This document shows, one piece after another, positions 1 to 9,400 of a stretch of DNA of 34,175 nucleotides. Each line of letters starts with the position of its first letter. Position 1 is the stretch's first letter. The stretch is taken from IMG/VR virus record IMGVR_UViG_3300046011_009943, positions 1 through 34,175 of that record; one strand, written 5' to 3'. The notes beneath the pieces were generated by a model, which saw only the letters and a list, made by a program, of their open reading frames with translations, did no database searches and had not been told where the DNA came from. This DNA comes from a virus. Both the position numbers and the translations under genes were made by a program.

Positions 1-1
1 A

Positions 2-594
2 CCACAGGGTCCCATTGGACCAATAGGACCTATTGGACCATCAGGACCACAAGGTCCCATTGGACCTATCGGACCTATTGGACCATCAGGACCTACAGGA
101 CCACAGGGTCCCATTGGACCAATAGGACCTATTGGACCTATCGGGCCATCTGGACCGCAAGGTCCCATTGGACCTATCGGGCCATCTGGACCGCAAGGAC
201 CGATAGGACCTATCGGACCCATTGGACCATCAGGACCTACAGGACCACAGGGTCCCATTGGACCAATAGGACCTATTGGACCATCAGGACCACAAGGTCC
301 CATTGGACCTATCGGACCTATTGGACCTATCGGACCCATTGGACCATCAGGACCTACAGGCCCACAAGGTCCTATCGGACCAATTGGACCCATTGGGCCA
401 TCTGGTCCAACTGGACCACAAGGTCCCATTGGACCTATTGGTCCGATTGGACCATCAGGACCACAGGGTCCAATCGGTCCTATCGGACCATCAGGACCAC
501 AAGGACCAATTGGACCCATTGGTCCTATCGGACCATCAGGACCACAGGGACCAAGAGGTCCTACAGGACCACAAGGTGCACAAGGCGTTGCAGG
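2..594 (+). repeat. Collagen-coding DNA repeat block 1
   Basis: About 66 consecutive Gly-X-Y triplets are encoded by near-identical 9-bp units such as GGACCTATT, GGACCATCA and GGTCCCATT. They assemble into higher-order cassettes of the type GPQ-(GPI)2-5-GPS, optionally GPT. The cassettes recur with different numbers of GPI units. This is the pattern expected of repeat slippage or recombination under selection for the collagen frame. The block continues beyond the left edge. Confidence 0.9.
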
Positions 595-1669
595 CATCTC
601 CTCATATGTTGGTTATTGGTATGTTAATAGCACAGCCGGAGCTAATCCTGCTTCGGGGGAAATGTCATTTAATGAAACCGATCCTACTTTAGTAACTGAA
701 ATAGAATTACATGATGAAGAAGCCGCAGTATATACCAATGTAGGAGCAGTATTAAATTCTGTTACTGTAGGTTCTATTCTAAAATTATTTTGGGATGTTG
801 ATCCTTATTCAACGCAATTCTTTTATACTGTTAACAGTATAACAGACAATACAACCTATGTAAGATACGGCGTTTCATTTCTTAGTGGTCCTAGCCCATT
901 TACGTTCGTTGATACACAAAGTTATTATTGTGGTTTCGATTTTAAGGGTAATCGGGGGCCACAAGGACCAACTGGACCAACTGGTCCACAAGGACCCATT
1001 GGTCCAATTGGCCCTATTGGCCCATCAGGACCAACAGGTCCACAGGGTCCTATTGGACCAATTGGTCCAATAGGACCATCAGGTCCACAAGGTCCCATTG
1101 GACCTATCGGGCCATCCGGACCACAAGGTCCAATCGGACCTATTGGACCATCAGGTCCTCAGGGACCATCAGGACCAACAGGACCACAAGGTCCATCAGG
1201 TCCACAGGGACCAGCAGGACCATCAACAACAATTAACGCTACAGATGACACATCAACAGCAGCGGATCATTATCCAGTTTTTGTTGCCGCTGTAGGATCT
1301 AATCAAACGGCAGAAGCTTCCAGTACGAAACTTTATTTCAGACCGAGTACAGGCACACTGAACGCCACAATCTTCAACACATTATCTGATATAAACAACA
1401 AAGAAAATGTGGCAACCATTGAAGATTCACTAAATAAAGTTTTAAATTTGCGTGGTGTAAGTTTTAATTGGAAAGAAACTAAAGAAAAATCCATTGGTGT
1501 AATCGCTCAAGAAGTAGAACAAGTTATACCAGAGATCGTTCAGACAAATGAAAAAGGTATAAAATCTGTTTCATATGACAGCATTATCGGGCTGTTGATC
1601 GAAGCAATCAAAGATCAACAAAATCAAATAAATAATTTAACGGATATTATAAAGGAGCTTAAAAAATGA
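2..1669 (+). CDS. Collagen-like phage fibre with C-terminal S74 intramolecular chaperone (5' partial)
   Basis: The reading frame is open from base 2, so the gene starts before the window; the ATG at 662 is internal. Numbering residues from base 2, residues 1-198 are Gly-X-Y triplets rich in GPI, GPQ, GPS and GPT. Residues 199-315 form a non-collagenous domain, and 319-406 a second triplet block. The C-terminus matches the peptidase S74 family that trimerises and then cleaves itself from phage fibres. Ser462-Asp463 followed by Lys467 reproduces the Ser/Lys dyad spacing of five, predicting cleavage just before Ser462. [16 protein letters not shown] segment and a terminal coiled coil ([18 protein letters not shown]) are typical of the family. 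It is probably a trimeric tail fibre or whisker on the virion. Its stop overlaps the next start (ATGA). The domain calls are firm; the exact virion location is inferred. Confidence 0.88.
   Translation, partial: PQGPIGPIGPIGPSGPQGPIGPIGPIGPSGPTGPQGPIGPIGPIGPIGPSGPQGPIGPIGPSGPQGPIGPIGPIGPSGPTGPQGPIGPIGPIGPSGPQGPIGPIGPIGPIGPIGPSGPTGPQGPIGPIGPIGPSGPTGPQGPIGPIGPIGPSGPQGPIGPIGPSGPQGPIGPIGPIGPSGPQGPRGPTGPQGAQGVAGISSYVGYWYVNSTAGANPASGEMSFNETDPTLVTEIELHDEEAAVYTNVGAVLNSVTVGSILKLFWDVDPYSTQFFYTVNSITDNTTYVRYGVSFLSGPSPFTFVDTQSYYCGFDFKGNRGPQGPTGPTGPQGPIGPIGPIGPSGPTGPQGPIGPIGPIGPSGPQGPIGPIGPSGPQGPIGPIGPSGPQGPSGPTGPQGPSGPQGPAGPSTTINATDDTSTAADHYPVFVAAVGSNQTAEASSTKLYFRPSTGTLNATIFNTLSDINNKENVATIEDSLNKVLNLRGVSFNWKETKEKSIGVIAQEVEQVIPEIVQTNEKGIKSVSYDSIIGLLIEAIKDQQNQINNLTDIIKELKK
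947..1225 (+). repeat. Collagen-coding DNA repeat block 2
   Basis: About 30 Gly-X-Y triplets use the same unit vocabulary as block 1, so the two blocks of one gene share homology on either side of a unique 350-bp segment. Recombination between them would remove the intervening globular domain. Confidence 0.85.
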
Positions 1670-1980
1670 CAGTGTATGCAAATCTTGTTGACGGTGAACT
1701 GAAAGGTGTTTACGATCTGATTCCAAAAGAATGGGAAGGGATTGATAATTTTCATCTAAAGTGTAAAGTCGATGAAAACTTTATGAAAGAAAATGGATTT
1801 GTTAAGATTGTAAGAGACACAACACCTTTTAATTCAGAAACTCATAAAATGTCCGATTTTCCATGGTACACAGTGGAAAACGGTGAAGTTATTGAACATC
1901 GAGACATTCTAGAAATTCCTGTTGCGCCTTCAGAACCACTTGAAGAAGAAACTCCTCCAGAGCAGCCTCCACAAGGATAA
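1666..1980 (+). CDS. Small protein downstream of the fibre gene, unknown function
   Basis: A 104-residue protein overlaps the fibre stop by four bases and has a good Shine-Dalgarno (AAGGAG about ten bases upstream), so it is translationally coupled to the fibre. Residues 1-85 look like a compact soluble domain. The last 20 residues are rich in proline and glutamate ([12 protein letters not shown]), which suggests a flexible acidic tail. There is no signal peptide or membrane segment. I do not recognise the family. Small genes directly after a phage fibre gene are often fibre chaperones or fibre-associated structural proteins, and that position is the only hint to its role. Confidence 0.7.
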   Translation: MTVYANLVDGELKGVYDLIPKEWEGIDNFHLKCKVDENFMKENGFVKIVRDTTPFNSETHKMSDFPWYTVENGEVIEHRDILEIPVAPSEPLEEETPPEQPPQG

Positions 1981-1992
1981 GTGTTCATATAA

Positions 1993-4900
1993 ATGCCCAC
2001 CACAAGTTTCAGAGTTTCTGGTGCCGACTTAGACACGCTGTTTGAGCCCATAGGTGTCACTTCAAAAAGAGCCGATGTAAGTTATACGGTCGGAGGCACC
2101 GACATTTCTAACTATTATTATAGTGTAACAAACGGCGGCACTCCATTTGGTACAACCAACATGCAGGCCGGCACTGTAGATATCGGTACATTGTTTGCTG
2201 CGGCAGGGTCAGTTGTAACTGATAAATTTTTATATGTTTGGGGTAGAAATAATGTTGGGCAATTAGGAAGCGTTCCGGCAGGTTTTTCTGCTTTTAATAG
2301 TTGGATTGCGATAGGCGGAGGTAGACAACATGCGGTTGCAATACGTTCCGATGGGCTTTTATTTACTTGGGGGCGAAACACTTTTGGGCAATTAGGTGAC
2401 GGTACCACTACGACCAGATCAAGCCCAGTTCAAATTGGAACAAGTTCTTGGACAAGTGTAAGTGGAGGGCTTTCACATACAGCAGCAATACGTTCCGATG
2501 GAATGTTGTTTATTTGGGGAAATAACAACCATGGGCAATTAGGGCAAGGTAATACGAGTAATGCATCTAACCCAGTTCAGGTTGGAACCAGTTCATGGAC
2601 TGCTGTAGAGGCAGGAAAATACCACACAGCAGCAATACGTTCTGACGGTGGATTATTTACCTGGGGACTCAACGCCGACAACATGCTAGGCTTAAGTTCT
2701 GATTTTGTAACAACAATTTTTAGTTGGACTTCTATAAGTGCTGGATCATCACATGCTGCGGCAATTCGTTCAGATGGATTATTATTTACTTGGGGAAATA
2801 ATATTTACGGGCAATTAGGTAATGGAAATTTTACAACTAATAATCCTATAACATTAGGAACAGTTTCACCAGTACAAATAGGATCAAGCTCATGGACGGC
2901 GGTAAGTTGTGGTTATAGGCATACAGCAGCAATACGTTCTGACGGTGGATTATTTACTTGGGGTTTTGGTAGTAGCGGTCAATTAGGGCAAGGTAATGCA
3001 ACAAGTAGATCAAGCCCGATTCAAGTTGGAACAAGCTCTTGGACAAGTGTAAGCGCAGGAGGTAATCACACCGCAGCAATACTGTCTGGAGGAGGATTAT
3101 TTACTTGGGGTGATAACGTTTATGGAAAATTAGGGCAAGGTAATACAACAAACAGATCAAGCCCAATTCAGGTTGGAACAAGCAGTTGGACAAGTGTAAG
3201 CACAGGGCGTAATCACACCGCAGCAATACGGTCTGAAGGAGGATTATTTACTTGGGGGAGAAATAACAACGGGCCACTTGGGCAAGGTGTTACAACAGAC
3301 CTTTCCAGCCCAGTTCAAGTTGGAGCAAGCAGTTGGACCTCAGTGAGTGCGGGCACTTCTTTTACCGCAGCAATACGTTCTGACGGTGGTTTATTTACTT
3401 GGGGAGTAAATAGTGATGGGCAATTAGGGCAAGGTAATATAACAAACAGATCAAGCCCAATTCAAGTTGGAACAAGCTCTTGGACAAGTGTAAGCGCAGG
3501 TAATCAAAACACCCTTGCAATACGTTCTGGTGGTGGTTTATTTTCTTGGGGAAGAAATAACCTTGGGCAACTCGGGCAAGGTGTTACAACAAGCCGTTCT
3601 AGCCCAGTTCAAGTTGGAACAAGCATTTGGACTTCAATTAGCGCAGGAGGTGTTCTTAACATTTCGTTAGGTATTTTATCTAATGGGTTATTATATTCCT
3701 GGGGAAACATTCAGGGTCCTTTAGGTATAGGAGAGGGACTGAACACTAATTTTTTTGAAAATAAAAGCAGTCCCGTTTTAATAGGAAATAATGGTAATAC
3801 TTTATATAGCCCAGTTCAAATTGGAACAAGCTCTTGGACAAGTGTAAGCGCAGGAGGTTATCACACCGCAGCAATACGGTCTGAAGGAGGATTATTTACT
3901 TGGGGGAGAAATATCATTGGGCAACTCGGGCAAGGTGTTACAACAAGCCTTTCTAGCCCAGTTCAAGTTGGAACAAGCAGTTGGACTTCTGTAAGTTGTG
4001 GGTATCAACAAACTGCCGCAATACGTTTTCAAGGAGGACTATTTACTTGGGGGCTTAATAATCAAGGTCAATTAGGGCAAGGTAATGCAACAACTAGATC
4101 AAGCCCGATTCAAGTTGGAACAAGCTCTTGGACTTCTGTAAGTTCGGGTGTTGAACACATGGTAGCAATACGTTCAGATGGATTATTATTTTCATGGGGT
4201 AGAAATAGTGACTATGGCCAATTGGGTCTAAATGATTTAACAAACAGATCAAGCCCAATTCAATTACAATTTTCTTCTTTTACTATAGCAAAAGCGTTCG
4301 GGTCATTTTCATCAGCAGTAACACCAAACAACATCTTATTTGCCTGGGGAGCGAATAACTATGGCCAATTAGGGCAAAATAATACAACAAGTAGATCAAG
4401 CCCGACTCAAGTAGGAAATCAGCTTATAAATCTCAGTAGCCCTGTTCTATTAGGAACAAGCTCTTGGTCATTCATAAGTTCTAGCCCAAGCCACATGGCA
4501 GCAATACGCTCCGATGGGCTTTTATTTACTTGGGGTAGAAACAACTATGGGCAATTAGGTAATACCAATTTACTAGACTTATCAAGCCCAGTTCAAGTTG
4601 GAACAAGCAGTTGGACATCTGTAAGTCTCGGAGAGAATCATACCGTTGCAATACGTTCCGATGGAGCTTTGTTTACTTGGGGGCTTAATAATGTTGGGCA
4701 ATTAGGTACAAGCGATATCTTTAGTTGGACCTCTATAAGCGCAGGTATTTATCATACTTCAGCAATTCGATCTGATGGAAAACTATTTGCATGGGGTCGA
4801 AACAGTCAAGGCCAATTAGGGCAAGGTGATATGGTAAATCGATCTGCCCCAGTGTTAATAGGTATGAGTTCATGGACAAGTGTAAGTGCAGGAGGTAATC

Positions 4901-6444
4901 ACACCGCAGCGATACGCTCCGATGGGCTTTTATTTACTTGGGGTAGAAACGATTATGGAACTTTAGGAGACGGAACTATACTACCTAAATCAAGCCCTGT
5001 ATTGATAGGATCAAGTTCATGGACAAGTGTAAGTGCAGGGTCTTCTTTTACAACAGCAATACGTTCTGACGGTGGATTATTTACTTGGGGTAGAAACGAC
5101 TTTGGGCAATTAGGGCAAGGTGTTACAACAAACCTTTCCAGCCCAGTTCAAGTTGGAACAAGCAGTTGGACCTCAGTGAGTGCGGGAAATGGAATATCTG
5201 TTCCGCAGGTTCATGCAATACGTTCTGATGGTGGTTTATTTTCTTGGGGAAGAAATATCTATGGGCAATTAGGGCAAGGTAATACAACAAACAGATCAAG
5301 CCCAGTTCAGGTTGGAACAAGCAGTTGGACCTCTGTAAGTGCAGGAAATTCACATTCAGCAGCAATACGTTCTGACGGTGGATTATTTACTTGGGGTAGA
5401 AACAACTATGGGCAATTAGGGCAAGGTAATACAACAACCAGATCAAGCCCAGTTCAGGTTGGAACAAGCAGTTGGACCTCAGTGAGTGCAGGAGACAGAT
5501 TTACCTTAGCGGTTAGAAATGATAATAAATTACAAGCGTGGGGAAGAAACTTTAACGGGCAATTAGGGCAAGGTGCTACAACAACGATTTCAATTCCAAC
5601 TAATGTTGGAACTAGTTCATGGACAGTTGCAAGCGCAGGCCTGAGTTTTTCAGCAGCAATACGCTCCGATGGGCTTTTATTTACTTGGGGAGGAGACTCT
5701 TATGGTAGATTAGGGCAAGGTAGTACAGCAACATTATTCAGCCCCGTTTTAATCGGAAACAGTTTATCATTTCAAAATTCTCCAACTCAAATTGGAACTA
5801 GTTCATGGACAGTTGCAAGCGCAGGCCTGAGTTTTTCAGCAGCAATACGGTCTGAAGGAGGATTATTTACGTGGGGATTTAACAACAATGGGCAATTAGG
5901 GCAAGGTAATGTAACAAACCTCTCTAGCCCAGTTCAAGTTGGAACGAGTTCTTGGACAGCAGTGAGTTGTGGTTTATATTTTACTTCGGCAATACGTTCT
6001 GATTCGGCTTTATTTGCATGGGGCAGTAATGTTAATGGCCAATTAGGGCAAGGTAATACAACTAATCGTTCTAGCCCAGTTCAAGTTGGAACAAGCAGTT
6101 GGACCGCAGTAAGCATAGGAAATATACACACCTTAGCAATACGTTCAGATGGAGGTTTGTTTAGTTGGGGTTTAGGTAATAACGGCCAATTGGGGCAAGG
6201 TAACACATTAGCACTTTCTAGCCCAATTCAGATTGGAGCAAGTTCTTGGACAGCAGTGAGTGCTAAAATTACTTCATCCTTTGCAATAAGATCCGATAAA
6301 GCATTATTTTCTTGGGGATTAAACGCTAACGGCCAATTGGGGCAAGGTAATACAACAACTCGTACAAGCCCTATTCAAGTTGGAGTAAGTCAATGGACGA
6401 ATGTTAGTTCCGGTGGGGAGGCCACATCAGCACTAAAGACATAA
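1993..6444 (+). CDS. Giant RCC1-repeat beta-propeller protein, putative tail adhesin (paralogue 1)
   Basis: This 1483-residue protein has an N-terminal domain (about 1-75) shared with the next gene, followed by 28 RCC1-type blades of about 49 residues. The blade consensus is LFTWGRNNYGQLGQGNTT, then SSPVQVGTSSW, then TSVSAGNHTAAIRSDG. RCC1 domains fold as seven-bladed propellers, and 28 is four times seven. Linkers lacking the SPVQVG strand lie at about residues 91-105, 233-245 and 904-913. Linkers with a doubled SPV strand lie at about 593-612, 802-821 and 1250-1268. These behave as opening and closing points of inserted propellers (see findings). No signal peptide is present, consistent with a virion part rather than a secreted protein. 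The start follows a weak AAGGAT Shine-Dalgarno and has the same TAAATGCCCAC context as its paralogue. A role in host binding is inferred from its place beside a fibre gene. Confidence 0.88.
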   Translation: MPTTSFRVSGADLDTLFEPIGVTSKRADVSYTVGGTDISNYYYSVTNGGTPFGTTNMQAGTVDIGTLFAAAGSVVTDKFLYVWGRNNVGQLGSVPAGFSAFNSWIAIGGGRQHAVAIRSDGLLFTWGRNTFGQLGDGTTTTRSSPVQIGTSSWTSVSGGLSHTAAIRSDGMLFIWGNNNHGQLGQGNTSNASNPVQVGTSSWTAVEAGKYHTAAIRSDGGLFTWGLNADNMLGLSSDFVTTIFSWTSISAGSSHAAAIRSDGLLFTWGNNIYGQLGNGNFTTNNPITLGTVSPVQIGSSSWTAVSCGYRHTAAIRSDGGLFTWGFGSSGQLGQGNATSRSSPIQVGTSSWTSVSAGGNHTAAILSGGGLFTWGDNVYGKLGQGNTTNRSSPIQVGTSSWTSVSTGRNHTAAIRSEGGLFTWGRNNNGPLGQGVTTDLSSPVQVGASSWTSVSAGTSFTAAIRSDGGLFTWGVNSDGQLGQGNITNRSSPIQVGTSSWTSVSAGNQNTLAIRSGGGLFSWGRNNLGQLGQGVTTSRSSPVQVGTSIWTSISAGGVLNISLGILSNGLLYSWGNIQGPLGIGEGLNTNFFENKSSPVLIGNNGNTLYSPVQIGTSSWTSVSAGGYHTAAIRSEGGLFTWGRNIIGQLGQGVTTSLSSPVQVGTSSWTSVSCGYQQTAAIRFQGGLFTWGLNNQGQLGQGNATTRSSPIQVGTSSWTSVSSGVEHMVAIRSDGLLFSWGRNSDYGQLGLNDLTNRSSPIQLQFSSFTIAKAFGSFSSAVTPNNILFAWGANNYGQLGQNNTTSRSSPTQVGNQLINLSSPVLLGTSSWSFISSSPSHMAAIRSDGLLFTWGRNNYGQLGNTNLLDLSSPVQVGTSSWTSVSLGENHTVAIRSDGALFTWGLNNVGQLGTSDIFSWTSISAGIYHTSAIRSDGKLFAWGRNSQGQLGQGDMVNRSAPVLIGMSSWTSVSAGGNHTAAIRSDGLLFTWGRNDYGTLGDGTILPKSSPVLIGSSSWTSVSAGSSFTTAIRSDGGLFTWGRNDFGQLGQGVTTNLSSPVQVGTSSWTSVSAGNGISVPQVHAIRSDGGLFSWGRNIYGQLGQGNTTNRSSPVQVGTSSWTSVSAGNSHSAAIRSDGGLFTWGRNNYGQLGQGNTTTRSSPVQVGTSSWTSVSAGDRFTLAVRNDNKLQAWGRNFNGQLGQGATTTISIPTNVGTSSWTVASAGLSFSAAIRSDGLLFTWGGDSYGRLGQGSTATLFSPVLIGNSLSFQNSPTQIGTSSWTVASAGLSFSAAIRSEGGLFTWGFNNNGQLGQGNVTNLSSPVQVGTSSWTAVSCGLYFTSAIRSDSALFAWGSNVNGQLGQGNTTNRSSPVQVGTSSWTAVSIGNIHTLAIRSDGGLFSWGLGNNGQLGQGNTLALSSPIQIGASSWTAVSAKITSSFAIRSDKALFSWGLNANGQLGQGNTTTRTSPIQVGVSQWTNVSSGGEATSALKT
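2230..6435 (+). repeat. RCC1-coding tandem DNA repeats, 28 units of about 147 bp
   Basis: Units recur at about 147-bp intervals and keep long identical words such as AGCCCAGTTCAAGTTGGAAC and GGTGGATTATTTACTTGGGG. Some neighbouring units differ at only a few positions, pointing to recent duplication or gene conversion. Unit length is disturbed only at specific linkers, which are shorter or longer by roughly 30-50 bp. Confidence 0.9.
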
Positions 6445-6447
6445 ATA
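6440..6447 (+). promoter_or_regulatory. Late promoter-like CATAAATA
   Basis: The octamer differs from the T4 late consensus TATAAATA in the first base and overlaps the stop codon of the first RCC1 gene. It lies 43 bases before the second RCC1 start, a distance that allows a leader of about 38 bases. Confidence 0.5.
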
Positions 6448-6490
6448 TAATGGTATCCTCTTAAATTAATAACATTAAACGAAAAAATAA

Positions 6491-9400
6491 ATGCCCACTA
6501 CAAATTTCAAAGCTAATGGTGTCGATTTAGATTTATTATTTGAGCCTATAGGAGTAACAGCCAAAAGAGCCGATGTAAGGTATAAAGTCGGAGGCACTGA
6601 TATTTCAAACTATTTCTATGATGTAAGTAGTGGTGGCACAGCTTTTGGTACAACAAATTTTAAATTCACGAGCGTGGATATCGGTTCAATGTTTGCGGCT
6701 GCGGGCAGTGTAAGCTATAGTTCGTTTTTATATACTTGGGGAAACAATAGTGATGGACAATTAGGGTATGATATTTTAACACAACCTTATAGCTGGACTA
6801 CAATCGGTGGAGGCAACGGGCACACAGTAGCAATACGATCGGATGGTTTACTTTTTACTTGGGGCGACAACGATAATGGGCAACTAGGGCAAGGAAATAC
6901 AACGAGTAGTTCAAGCCCAATTCAGGTTGGAGCAAGTAGTTGGACCTCTGTAAGTGCAGGAAATTCACACTCGACGGCAATACGTTCAGATGGAGCTTTG
7001 TTTACCTGGGGAAGTAATAATTTTGGGCAACTTGGGCAAGGCAATCTTACAGATAGGTCAAGCCCAGTACAGATTGGAACAACAGAATCTTGGAGTGTAG
7101 TAAACGCTGGGCAATATCATACCGCCGCAATAAGAAACACTGGATCTTTATACACTTGGGGAATTAATTCTACTGGTCAATTAGGGCAAGGTACTACAAC
7201 AAACCTATCAAGCCCAGTTCAAGTTGGAACCAGTTCTTGGACCTCTGTCAGCGCCGGGCTTTTTCATACAGCAGCAATACGAAACACTGGGGCGTTGTTT
7301 ATTTGGGGTAGAAATCTCTCTGGTCAATTAGGGCAAGGAAACACATCGGACGCTTCCAGCCCAGTTCAAGTTGGAACCAGTTCTTGGACCTCTGTTAGTG
7401 CCGGGAATGAGCACACAGCAGCAATACGAAACACTGGGGCGTTGTTCACTTGGGGATTAGGTAACGCTGGAAGATTGGGGCAAGGAAATACAACCAATCT
7501 TTCTAGCCCAGTTCAAGTTGGAACAAGTAGTTGGAATTTAGTTAGCGCAGGAGATATACATACTGCCGCAATACGTTCCGATGGTGCACTTTTTACATGG
7601 GGTTTTAATAATATAGGGCAACTAGGTCAAGGTGACACGATCAACACTAACAGCCCAGTTCAAGTTGGAACAAGTAGTTGGACATTTGTAAATGCATCAA
7701 AAAGAGAAAATACTTTTGCAATAAATTCAAATAGTTTATTATTTGCTTGGGGAAGAGGTGGTTCTGGAGAATTAGGTATAAATTTAGCTTCCTCACGTTC
7801 TAGTCCAGTTCAAGTAGGTAATAATATATTGTTTTCCAATTCTTTACCTGCTCAAGTTGGAACAAGCTCTTGGACAAGTGTAAGCGCAGGTAATTATCAC
7901 ACAACGGCAATTCGATCTGATGGTAGATTGTTTGCATGGGGCAGAAATACTGCTGGTCAATTAGGGCAAGGAGATAAAACAAACCGTTCCAGCCCAGTAC
8001 AACTAGGAACTAGTTCGTGGACATCGGTTGATGCAGGAAAATTACATAGTGCGGCAATACGTTCTGATGGAGCACTTTTTACATGGGGTACAGGATATTT
8101 TGGAGAACTCGGGCTTTCAGGAACACAAATTTATAGTTGGACAGCAGTTGCAGGCGGAACTTTTCATATGGCAGGAATTCGCTCCGATGGTTTACTGTTT
8201 ACATGGGGCAGCAACACTGCTGGAGAATTGGGTCAAGGTGACACGATCAACACTAACAGCCCAGTTCAAGTTGGAGCAAGTTCGTGGACAACAGTCAGTG
8301 CCGGAAATTACCATACCGCAGCAATACGTTCCGATGGAGCTTTGTTTACTTGGGGAGCAAACCCTTCTGGTCAATTAGGGCAAGGTAGTACAACAGCACG
8401 TTCTAGCCCAGTTCAAGTTGGAACAACCGAATCTTGGACAACAGTCAGTGCTGGTAGAAGTCATACAGCAGGAATACGTTCAACAGGAGGATTGTATACG
8501 TGGGGAGCAAATAGTATTGGTGAATTAGGGCAAGGTAGTACAACAGCACTTTCTAGCCCAGTTCAGGTTGGAGCGAGTAATTGGACCACAGTCAGTGCCG
8601 GAGGTTATCATACCGCTGCAATACTTTCAGGGGGCGGATTATTTGCCTGGGGAAGAAATGTATGGGGTCAATTAGGGCAAGGTAGTACAACAGCACTTTC
8701 TAGCCCAGTTCAGGTTGGAGCGAGTAATTGGACCACAGTCAACGCATGTTTTGAACATACATTAGCAATACGTTCGGATGGAGCTTTGTTTAGTTGGGGT
8801 AACAATGGTTCTGGCCAATTAGGGCAAGGTAATACAACTAATCGTTCTAGCCCAGTTCAAGTTGGAGCGAGTTCTTGGGATTCTATTATAAAAGGACCAA
8901 TAGCGCGTTCAGCAGCAATAAGTTCTGATAAAAGATTGTTTACATTTGGTCCTAATTCTTCAGGAGAATTAGGAATAAACATTATAGCAAGCCGTAGTAG
9001 CCCAACATTGGTAGGAAATAATCCTATCAATACATTAAGCCCAGTTCAGGTAGGAACAAGTTCTTGGACAGTAGTTTCTGCTGGTTTGGAAACAACCTTC
9101 GCAATAAGAGAGGACAGTCTTTTGTTTGGTTGGGGTGCAAACAATAATGGGCAATTAGGGCAAGGCAATACAACAGGTCTTTCTAGCCCTGTTCAAATAG
9201 GATCAAATAGTTGGAACTCAGTCAGTGCAGGTGGTGCACACACCGCAGCAATAAGGGCTGATAGCCTTTTATATACTTGGGGGCGCAATCTTAGTGGTCA
9301 ATTAGGGCAAGGTAGCACCACTGACATCTCTAGCCCAGTTCAAGTCGGAACAACGGAATCTTGGATATCGGTCAGTGCTGGATATCTTCATACAGCAGGA

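Noticed and set aside
2-594. CRISPR-like appearance of the short regular repeats
   Set aside because: Units are 9 bp and coding, with no unique spacers of constant length and no cas genes nearby.
276-692. Asp/His/Leu-rich open frame within the collagen block
   Set aside because: It is the out-of-frame shadow of the Gly-X-Y repeats, which are read in the frame open from base 2 through the stop at 1669. The same applies to similar frames at 885-1073 and 1098-1295.
1988-1995. TATAAATG at the start of the first RCC1 gene as a late promoter
   Set aside because: It overlaps the start codon itself, so transcription from it would begin inside the gene. It may only reflect the shared AAATG start context.
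2816-2880. Blade 5 of the first RCC1 protein as a further doubled-strand (closing) linker
   Set aside because: It is about seven residues longer than normal, but lacks the first SPVxxG followed by Gly-Asn that all true doubled linkers have. Counting it as a bracket would break the balance, so I treat it as a loop insertion. It remains the main ambiguity in the model.
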